Source of the DNA: Thermaceae bacterium
GTDB taxonomy: Bacteria > Deinococcota > Deinococci > Deinococcales > Marinithermaceae
Length of the DNA: 5,543 nucleotides
Assembly: GCA_027023115.1 (NCBI GenBank)
Contig: JALVWZ010000433.1
Coordinates: 1-5,543 of the forward strand
Direction: 5' to 3'
Below are positions 1-3,776 of the stretch, in pieces (positions within the stretch are counted from its first letter, which is position 1; each line of letters starts with the position of its first letter). The position numbers and the translations under genes were made by a program. The notes beneath the pieces are model-generated. The model was given only the letters and a program-made list of their open reading frames with translations, was not told the DNA's origin and ran no database searches.

Positions 1-258
1 GTCCACCACCGCGCCGGCGTCATCTTCCTTGCCCGCGAACGCCAGCGCCCGCCGTACCTGCGGCACCATCTCGGCGCGCACCTCGCGCAACACCGCGCGC
101 GGGTCGCCACCCGCTCCCTCGGGCCCGGTGGGGAACATCAGGCGCAGCAGCCGCGCCGCCACCTCGTGCAGCACCTCCGCCCGCGGCAGCGCCTCGAGGC
201 GCAGCCCGGCCGCGCCCACGGTTATCGATTTGCTTAGTTCGCCAAGGTCGCTCGCCAT
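1..258 (-). CDS. N-terminal part of an unassigned protein, possibly serine O-acetyltransferase-like (runs off left edge)
   Basis: This is an open minus-strand frame of 86 codons from an ATG at 258 to the window edge, so only the N-terminus is visible. It begins MASDLGELSKSITVG and continues with a helical region containing LPRAEVLHEVAARLLRLMFP, then VREVR-type helices and a PQVRRAL stretch near residues 66-72. The pattern LP-R...(helix)...FP...QVRRAL resembles the N-terminal helical domain of long (EpsC/CysE-type) serine O-acetyltransferases, which make O-acetylserine for cysteine synthesis. The left-handed beta-helix hexapeptide domain that would prove it lies outside the window. The ATG is the first usual start after the stop of the preceding gene and lies 12 bp beyond it in the same frame. 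Its Shine-Dalgarno signal is weak (only GAG a few bases upstream), so it is probably cotranscribed and coupled with that gene. The reading frame is well supported; the function is tentative. Confidence 0.6.
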   Translation of the reverse strand, partial: MASDLGELSKSITVGAAGLRLEALPRAEVLHEVAARLLRLMFPTGPEGAGGDPRAVLREVRAEMVPQVRRALAFAGKEDDAGAVVD

Positions 259-270
259 AATCTCGTTTGC

Positions 271-1950
271 TCAGTCCACCACCTCGAACCCCAGCTCGGC
301 GGCTTTGTCCACGAAGAACTGGATGTTCTCGCTCTTCGTCTGGCCGCCCAGGCTCTTGCGGTCCCAGGCTTCCTCGGCGGCGAGGATCATCGTTTCGGCC
401 AGGCAGGCCGGCACCAGGTCGGGGCCGCCAAAGCGCAAGTCGAGGTTCACCTTGGCCTCGCCAGGAAGGCGCACCACGCCGCCGGGGATGACGCGTACCC
501 CCGGCAGCTCGCGGACGCGCGGGTCTACGTCGGGGGGCACGCCCTCGTCGTAGATCCAGGCGCCCGGCTTGACGAACTCGGGAAAGATGACCGCGCCCGG
601 GTCGGAGGTGGCGGTGAAGACCAGGTCGGCCTCGCGGATGTCGGATACGTCGGTGGAGGTGACAATCTCGGTGTTCGCACCCTTACGTGCCACCATCTTA
701 CGCAGGCTCTCGGCGCTCTTCTCGAGGCGCTCGGCGTTGCGGCCGATGAGAACCAGCCGCCCCACCAGCGGCGCGATCTGGCGGGCGATGCCAAAGGCCA
801 CCACGCCGTTGGCACCCACTACCGCCGCAGTCACGTCCGAGAGTGGCTTGCCCTCGCGCTCGAAGCGCTCCAGGATTTGCGGGATGGCCGCCTTGACGGT
901 GCCGGCGGTGTAGGCGCCGCCGTTGGTCACCTGGATCTCGGGAACCGCCTCCTGGACGCGCAGGCCCTTTTCGCCGACCACGCTCCAGAACGCCCCCAGG
1001 CCGAACACGCTGGCCCCCAGCTCGGCGGCCAGGCGGGCTCCTTGGATGGCGCGGCGGGTGGCCAGTTCGGGCTTGCCGGTTATCTGGTGGGGCAGGAGCG
1101 GGGCCGAGATGAGGTAGCAGCGGATCTCGCGACCGTCTTTGGTACGCACCCCGCGGATCTCGCCCACTTTCATGGGGCGGAAGTGCTCGGCTATGCGCTC
1201 CATCCAGCTTTGCCTGATCAGGCCGGCGCGCACGAGCGGCCTTAGCCAGGCGAAGCGCGGGCTCTGCCAGAAGTCTTCGAGGGTGAGGGGGTGGATCATG
1301 AAGGCGCAGACCACCTGGTCGCGGCCCGGCAGCGGGGCGGGTTCGCCCAGCTTGGGCTCGGTGCCCTCGAGGATGCGGCCCAGGTTCTCCTTGAAGCGCC
1401 AGATGACCAGCGCCGCCAGCGCCCAGGCCAGCACCTGAGCAGCGAGGCTGACCGGCAAGAAGAGCAACACCAGCGCCAGCGTGAAGGCCACCGTGACCAC
1501 CGCCAGCGAGAGGTAGCCGGTGAGGGCGTAGACGATGAGGGCGAAGACCAGCGGCAAAAAGGCCTGCAGGTAGGGGTAGCCGGTTACCGAAAGGCCGGCC
1601 AGGATGCCGATCAGCAGCGCGCCGCCGCGGGGCCGGAAGGGGCGTTCGGGAATCAGGAAGGAGGGCGGGTTGATGTGGCCCAGATAGGCCGCCAGCGCCA
1701 GCAGCAACGCGGCCTCCAGCCCCTGGCCGCGGGCCAGGTAGACGGCCAAGAAACCCTTGAAGACGTCAACGGCAAAGGCGGCCAGCAGGGGGCCTGCGCC
1801 CAACATGCGGGCGGCGCTCTCCAGGCCCAGGTTGTAGACCGATGCCAGGCGCGGGCTCTTACCCGCCAGCCGCTTTACCAGCCAGTAGCCGAGCGGAACC
1901 GCGCCGATCAAGTAGGCGAGGACGGCGAGGGGTACGACGGTCCAGTTCAC
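271..1950 (-). CDS. Fusion protein: PlsY-like membrane domain plus acyl-ACP reductase-like domain
   Basis: The product has 559 residues from a GTG start, with GGAGGT six bases upstream. Residues 1-200 are hydrophobic with about six or seven membrane segments and align with PlsY, the acyl-phosphate:glycerol-3-phosphate acyltransferase of phospholipid synthesis. Visible matches are LIGAVPLGYWL (14-24), N40-x-G42, DVFKG (62-66) and GHINP (91-95). However, the PlsY motif SGSGNPGATN reads ASVYNLGLES here, and the GGKGVAT loop has become RPRGGAL. Residues about 212-559 match the length and motif order of cyanobacterial long-chain acyl-ACP reductase, which reduces acyl-ACP to fatty aldehyde with NADPH: HPLTLEDF (220-227), YTAG before the nucleotide fold (347-350), Rossmann loop GANGVVAFG (379-387), VLIGRN (400-405), the DEGVPPDVD segment (468-476), IPGG (488-491), and PACLAE, whose Cys516 matches the catalytic cysteine of the cyanobacterial enzyme. 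I infer a membrane-anchored acyl-ACP reductase; acyltransferase activity is doubtful. It stands 576 bp from the upstream gene and 12 bp from the next, so it probably heads its own unit. Confidence 0.85.
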   Translation of the reverse strand: MNWTVVPLAVLAYLIGAVPLGYWLVKRLAGKSPRLASVYNLGLESAARMLGAGPLLAAFAVDVFKGFLAVYLARGQGLEAALLLALAAYLGHINPPSFLIPERPFRPRGGALLIGILAGLSVTGYPYLQAFLPLVFALIVYALTGYLSLAVVTVAFTLALVLLFLPVSLAAQVLAWALAALVIWRFKENLGRILEGTEPKLGEPAPLPGRDQVVCAFMIHPLTLEDFWQSPRFAWLRPLVRAGLIRQSWMERIAEHFRPMKVGEIRGVRTKDGREIRCYLISAPLLPHQITGKPELATRRAIQGARLAAELGASVFGLGAFWSVVGEKGLRVQEAVPEIQVTNGGAYTAGTVKAAIPQILERFEREGKPLSDVTAAVVGANGVVAFGIARQIAPLVGRLVLIGRNAERLEKSAESLRKMVARKGANTEIVTSTDVSDIREADLVFTATSDPGAVIFPEFVKPGAWIYDEGVPPDVDPRVRELPGVRVIPGGVVRLPGEAKVNLDLRFGGPDLVPACLAETMILAAEEAWDRKSLGGQTKSENIQFFVDKAAELGFEVVD

Positions 1951-1956
1951 GCGGAA

Positions 1957-1962
1957 ACCTCC
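1957..1962 (-). promoter_or_regulatory. Shine-Dalgarno site of the PlsY-like/reductase fusion gene
   Basis: On the minus strand GGAGGT lies six bases before the GTG at 1950. This near-perfect anti-16S match supports GTG as the start over any internal ATG. Confidence 0.8.
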
Positions 1963-1989
1963 AGCATTCTCAAGCCAGTTTACTCCAGC

Positions 1990-1995
1990 AGTCTA
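1990..1995 (-). promoter_or_regulatory. Possible -10 box for the fusion gene
   Basis: The minus-strand hexamer TAGACT lies about 40 bases before the GTG start. The same hexamer serves as the -10 of the better supported rpmI promoter in this window. No good -35 is present at 16-18 bp; TGAACA occurs at 20 bp. The position would give a 5' leader of about 33 bases that includes the GGAGGT site. This is a weak call based on position and one hexamer. Confidence 0.3.
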
Positions 1996-2052
1996 GCCGT
2001 GGGGTTCGAACACGCTGTTCACGCCGCCTCCGTGGCTACGAGCTTTACCACC

Positions 2053-2072
2053 ACTCTGGCGAAAGCCGGGGT
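2053..2072. repeat. Hairpin with GAAA tetraloop, resembling dispersed intergenic repeat units
   Basis: ACTCTGGC pairs with GCCGGGGT around a GAAA loop, giving eight base pairs including two G-T pairs. The motif GGCGAAAGCCGGGGTCC resembles the common dispersed bacterial repeat with a core like CCGCGAAAGCGGGAATCC, whose translation gives HSRESGNP. Whether this copy belongs to a multicopy family in this genome cannot be told from one window. Confidence 0.5.
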
Positions 2073-2204
2073 CCAGGACCGAGCCAGAGGTCGGGGTTCG
2101 GGCGCTGCTTCGTCACCCCTGGCGTTTGTTCTTCACCGCTGTTGTTTACCCGTCGCCACTTTTTCTTACGATTACGATGTCCACGAGCGACGGAGGCTAT
2201 TCCG

Positions 2205-2237
2205 GTCCGGACTGGCTCGCGCGAGCCAAAGGCTCGC
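2205..2237. repeat. Stacked palindromes: GTCCGGAC, then GGCTCGC/GCGAGCC/GGCTCGC
   Basis: GTCCGGAC (2205-2212) is followed by the perfect 14-bp palindrome GGCTCGCGCGAGCC (2214-2227). A third heptamer copy, GGCTCGC, follows at 2231-2237. The middle copy can pair with either neighbour, through no loop or an AAA loop, so two mutually exclusive hairpins are possible. The following GGCTGGAATGACGAA resembles the end of the same kind of dispersed repeat as the hairpin at 2053-2072. No T-run follows on either strand, so this is unlikely to be a terminator. Confidence 0.6.
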
Positions 2238-2260
2238 TGGGCTGGAATGACGAAACAGCG

Positions 2261-2309
2261 GCACGTGGCCCGTGGCTCGTGGTTTGTGGTTTGTGGATTA
2301 TGGTTCTTA
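2261..2309 (+). repeat. Degenerate heptanucleotide tandem array, seven units
   Basis: In frame of seven the units read GCACGTG, GCCCGTG, GCTCGTG, GTTTGTG, GTTTGTG, GATTATG and GTTCTTA, a consensus near GYTYGTG. Units drift most at the right end. The array is not in a reading frame of any credible gene. Two further similar units, GCTCGCA and GCCCGCA, occur at 2328-2341 out of phase with this array. Confidence 0.65.
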
Positions 2310-2353
2310 GCTGACAAAACTGCCACGGCTCGCAGCCCGCATCCAGTAAAGCT

Positions 2354-2384
2354 CCCTCCCCTTCGGGGAGGGTTGGGGAGGGGG
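2354..2384 (+). repeat. CCCTCCCC/GGGGAGGG hairpin with duplicated right arm and G-quadruplex motif
   Basis: CCCTCCCC (2354-2361) pairs perfectly with GGGGAGGG (2365-2372) around a TTC loop, and a second GGGGAGGG at 2375-2382 offers an alternative partner. The G-rich half has four G-runs of 4, 3, 4 and 5 separated by A, TT and A, which fits the strict short-loop G-quadruplex pattern on the plus strand. Neither strand has a proper T-run after the hairpin, so I do not call a terminator. Similar elements are common as dispersed intergenic repeats in bacteria. Confidence 0.6.
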
Positions 2385-2395
2385 TTTGGAAAGAG

Positions 2396-2423
2396 GCTTG
2401 CGGCTCGTAGCTTGTGGCCTGTG
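2396..2423 (+). repeat. Second heptanucleotide array, four units
   Basis: The units are GCTTGCG, GCTCGTA, GCTTGTG and GCCTGTG, the same consensus and strand as the array at 2261-2309. The two arrays flank the hairpin/G-rich element at 2354-2384. This arrangement fits one array interrupted by an insertion, or independent growth. Confidence 0.6.
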
Positions 2424-2436
2424 GAAACATCGTAAT

Positions 2437-2512
2437 ACGTCGTTTCGCACGCTCATAATCTTGCCTGCCCACATCCCACGCTCCGCCTCCTACCGGACTT
2501 TGCGAACGACGT
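2437..2512. repeat. Inverted repeat of 12-13 bp with 51-nt spacer
   Basis: ACGTCGTTTCGCA (2437-2449) is the reverse complement of TGCGAACGACGT (2501-2512) except for one extra T. It lies just downstream of the membrane-protein gene on the minus strand, 15 bp after its stop. It could be a long-looped RNA structure at the end of that transcript or the ends of a small element. I see no flanking target-site duplication and no T-run. Confidence 0.5.
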
Positions 2513-2526
2513 GTTGGGCGGTTACA

Positions 2527-3006
2527 TCAGCGGGCCATCCACTCGAGGCCCTTCAGCACGCCGGTGGAAGCCAGGGTTACCAGAACCGCCGCCAGCAATA
2601 CGCCCAGGGCGATGGCCGGACCGGCGTAACGTTTCTTGAGGCCCAGCACCACCGCAATCAGAGCGCCGGTCCAGGCGCCGCTGCCGGGTAGGGGAATGGC
2701 CACGAAGAGGAGCAGGCCGAGGGCGCCGTAGCGTTGGACGGCCTCTTCGCCCTTTAGGCGCAGCCGCGCTTCCAGCCGGTTCCAGGCGCGGGCGAACCAG
2801 GGGTAGCGCTCGAGCCAGGCCACCAGCGCCGGCGCCAGCCACAAGAGTAGCGGCACGATCAGCAGGTTGCCGAGCAGCGCCGCCAATGCCGCCACCCAGG
2901 GCGAGAGCCCCAGGCCGATTCCCAGCGGAATGGCGCCGCGCAGCTCCACCACTGGCAGCATGCTCACCAGAAATACCCAGAACCAGGCGGAAAGAGCGTT
3001 CAGCAT
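2527..3006 (-). CDS. Small membrane protein of the COG2426 / Sm_multidrug_ex family
   Basis: This is a 159-residue hydrophobic protein with the family's two signature segments. ELRGAIPLG lies near the N-terminus (about residues 21-29), between the first two membrane segments. PLPGSGAWTGAL lies about two thirds along. Four or five membrane helices are likely, with an amphipathic basic stretch (WLERYPWFARAWNRLEARLR) between the second and third. The family name includes multidrug export, but a transported substrate has not been shown convincingly, so treat it as a putative inner-membrane transporter. An in-frame TAG is followed at once by TTG and ATG; I chose the ATG at 3006 over the TTG at 3009. 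There is no Shine-Dalgarno sequence, but TATGCT lies six bases before the TTG-ATG pair and could be a -10 for a near-leaderless message. The gene follows rplT by 54 bp with a palindromic terminator between. Confidence 0.85.
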   Translation of the reverse strand: MLNALSAWFWVFLVSMLPVVELRGAIPLGIGLGLSPWVAALAALLGNLLIVPLLLWLAPALVAWLERYPWFARAWNRLEARLRLKGEEAVQRYGALGLLLFVAIPLPGSGAWTGALIAVVLGLKKRYAGPAIALGVLLAAVLVTLASTGVLKGLEWMAR

Positions 3007-3013
3007 CAACTAA

Positions 3014-3044
3014 GCATAAACGAGCGCGGCCCGCGGGCCGCGCT
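3014..3044 (-). terminator. Palindromic hairpin ending the rpmI-rplT unit
   Basis: Positions 3023-3044 form a 22-bp perfect palindrome, AGCGCGGCCCG followed by its reverse complement, 17 bases beyond the rplT stop. On the minus strand it is followed by CGTTTATGC, a short T-rich tail, so it is a plausible rho-independent terminator with a modest U-tract. It ends 17 bp before the next gene, so any readthrough would feed that gene directly. Confidence 0.65.
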
Positions 3045-3060
3045 GCTGTTTATCTGGTGC

Positions 3061-3411
3061 TCAAGCGTTCTTGGCCTGCTCCACCAGCGCGGCAAAGCCT
3101 GCCGGGTCGCGCACGGCTATATCGGCCAGCATCTTGCGGTCAACCTCGATACCGGCGGCCTTGAGGCCGTGCATCAGCTTGGAGTAGCTGATACCGTTCT
3201 GGCGCGCCGCGGCGTTGATGCGGGCGATCCAAAGACGGCGGAAAACGCGCTTCTTCTTGCGACGGTCGGCATAGCTGCGCTCGGCGGCGTTGAGCAGGGT
3301 TTCCGAAGCGCTCTTGACGCTGCGGGAGCGGCTGCCCCAGTAACCCTTGGCGCGCTTGAGGAGCTTCTTGTGCTTGCGGCGGCGGACTACGCCGGTTTTT
3401 GCTCTCGGCAT
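3061..3411 (-). CDS. rplT: 50S ribosomal protein L20
   Basis: This is a 116-residue basic protein with the complete L20 pattern: [26 protein letters not shown] at the N-terminus (shown here by its ends MPRAKTG and AKGYWG), then [20 protein letters not shown] in the middle, and the C-terminal globular part from about residue 60. L20 binds 23S rRNA early in 50S assembly. In several bacteria it also represses its own operon by binding the mRNA leader. The ATG lies ten bases after the rpmI stop. Its GGGGGT ribosome-binding site directly abuts the rpmI TAG, so the two genes are surely cotranscribed and probably coupled. Length matches the family (about 117-119). Confidence 0.98.
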   Translation of the reverse strand: MPRAKTGVVRRRKHKKLLKRAKGYWGSRSRSVKSASETLLNAAERSYADRRKKKRVFRRLWIARINAAARQNGISYSKLMHGLKAAGIEVDRKMLADIAVRDPAGFAALVEQAKNA

Positions 3412-3421
3412 CGTCTACCCC

Positions 3422-3619
3422 CTACTCGTAAGGGAGGAGGTCGCGAATGCGGCGCGCCTCACCCTCGGCAAGCGCAAACTTCTTGCCTTTGTTGCGGATG
3501 GTCTTGCCCGACTTGTGCCAGTTGAGGTGGCGTTTGCCGGGGCGGGAAGCCAGTACTTTACCACGGGCGGTTACCTTTACCCGCCCCTTGGCGCCCTTGT
3601 GGGTCTTCATCTTCGGCAT
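3422..3619 (-). CDS. rpmI: 50S ribosomal protein L35
   Basis: This is a 65-residue protein, the usual length, beginning MPKMKTHKGAKGRVKVTA and containing GKRHLNWHKSGKTIR (about 27-41), with the C-terminus RDLLPYE. All are diagnostic of L35 and very like the Thermus protein. The open frame extends 38 codons further upstream to 3733, but that extension has no L35 similarity. The internal ATG at 3619 has GGAGGA six bases upstream, which settles the start. It is first in a two-gene unit with rplT. Instead of infC, its upstream neighbour is a divergently transcribed ATPase gene, with 157 bp between the two start codons. Confidence 0.98.
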   Translation of the reverse strand: MPKMKTHKGAKGRVKVTARGKVLASRPGKRHLNWHKSGKTIRNKGKKFALAEGEARRIRDLLPYE

Positions 3620-3625
3620 ACTTCG

Positions 3626-3631
3626 TCCTCC
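3626..3631 (-). promoter_or_regulatory. Shine-Dalgarno site of rpmI
   Basis: GGAGGA on the minus strand lies six bases before the ATG at 3619. It fixes the 65-residue L35 start against a longer open frame beginning at 3733. Confidence 0.85.
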
Positions 3632-3636
3632 GCTGG

Positions 3637-3667
3637 CCGGGCGCCCCGTAGGGTCTTGTAAGCCCGG
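3637..3667 (-). promoter_or_regulatory. Structured rpmI 5' leader, possible L20 control site
   Basis: In the minus-strand transcript CCGGGC (3667-3662) can pair with GCCCGG (3642-3637), enclosing a small CCC-TAC-GGG hairpin (3653-3645). The structure ends six bases before the GGAGGA ribosome-binding site. L20 is known to bind leader RNAs in this operon in Escherichia coli and Bacillus. A leader fold beside the rpmI ribosome-binding site would be a natural site, but I see no specific L20 signature. The pairing is seen; the function is inference. Confidence 0.35.
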
Positions 3668-3681
3668 ACGCAGCAAACGCC

Positions 3682-3711
3682 AGTCTAGCACAACGGCCGC
3701 GCTTTCGTCAC
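3682..3711 (-). promoter_or_regulatory. Promoter of rpmI-rplT
   Basis: On the minus strand there is an extended -10, TGC-TAGACT (TAGACT at 3687-3682), with -35 candidate GTGACG (3711-3706) 18 bp upstream. Transcription would start near 3675, giving a leader of about 55 bases before rpmI. A separate promoter is needed because the gene that normally precedes rpmI is missing here. Confidence 0.5.
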
Positions 3712-3720
3712 CTCGTATAT

Positions 3721-3773
3721 TGCAAAATGACACGTAGCATGTTGAAATACGACACGCTACGTGTTAAATTGCA
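3721..3773. repeat. 18-bp imperfect inverted repeat around the ATPase promoter (candidate operator)
   Basis: TGCAAAATGACACGTAGC (3721-3738) matches the reverse complement of 3756-3773 at 15 of 18 positions, with the inner nine (ACACGTAGC/GCTACGTGT) perfect and 17 bp between arms. The -35 of the plus-strand gene lies between the arms and its -10 lies in the right arm. A bound dimer would therefore block RNA polymerase. The sequence is AT-rich compared with its surroundings. Alternatives are a recombination site or the end of an inserted element. Confidence 0.6.
3742..3770 (+). promoter_or_regulatory. Promoter of the ATPase gene, apparently leaderless
   Basis: TTGAAA (3742-3747) and TAAATT (3765-3770) are separated by 17 bp, with 5/6 and 4/6 matches to sigma-70 consensus. 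Only six bases, GCAGAC, separate the -10 from the ATG at 3777. Transcription should start at or within a base or two of the start codon. No Shine-Dalgarno sequence is present, which agrees with leaderless translation, a common mode in Deinococcus-Thermus. Confidence 0.6.
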
Positions 3774-3776
3774 GAC

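Larger units (their letters stand above)
1951..2526. other. Gene-free, repeat-rich spacer of 576 bp
   Basis: No reading frame here shows protein-like composition. Small frames on both strands translate into low-complexity strings typical of repeats, such as HSGESRGP and NPQTTNHEPRAT. The spacer is a patchwork, in plus-strand order: a GAAA-capped hairpin (2053-2072), a palindrome GGTCCAGGACC (2070-2080), stacked GGCTCGC/GCGAGCC repeats (2214-2237), a heptanucleotide array (2261-2309), a C-rich/G-rich hairpin with a G-quadruplex motif (2354-2384), a second heptamer array (2396-2423), and a 51-nt-spaced inverted repeat (2437-2512). The left end also carries the ribosome-binding site and probable -10 of the fusion gene. 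The stretch 2081-2204 shows nothing I can name. Confidence 0.8.

Noticed and set aside
29..553. 174-codon plus-strand open frame at the left edge
   Set aside because: It is Ser/Arg/Pro-rich and antisense to two minus-strand frames, one of them with strong domain evidence.
2001..2022. GGGGTTCGAACAC, resembling a tRNA T-loop
   Set aside because: The flanking bases do not form a five-pair T-stem, and no acceptor or anticodon arm can be drawn around it.
1291..2250. 319-codon plus-strand open frame
   Set aside because: It is antisense to the fusion gene for most of its length, has a Gln/Arg/Gly-rich composition caused by high-GC codon shadowing, and continues into repeats. The minus-strand frame carries clear family motifs.
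2045..2326. 93-codon minus-strand frame and the similar 91-codon frame at 2197-2472
   Set aside because: Their translations are repeat readthrough (heptamer-derived strings such as NPQTTNHEPRAT), not proteins.
2354..2372. CCCTCCCC/GGGGAGGG hairpin as a terminator
   Set aside because: The stem is strong but no T-run follows on either strand, and it is more than 150 bp from the nearest stop codon.
2261..2423. Repeat arrays considered as CRISPR
   Set aside because: Units are seven bases, contiguous and degenerate, with no unique spacers of regular length and no cas-like gene nearby.
3620..3733. Longer 103-residue version of L35
   Set aside because: The extra 38 residues lack L35 similarity, and the internal ATG has a perfectly placed GGAGGA site and gives the standard 65-residue protein.
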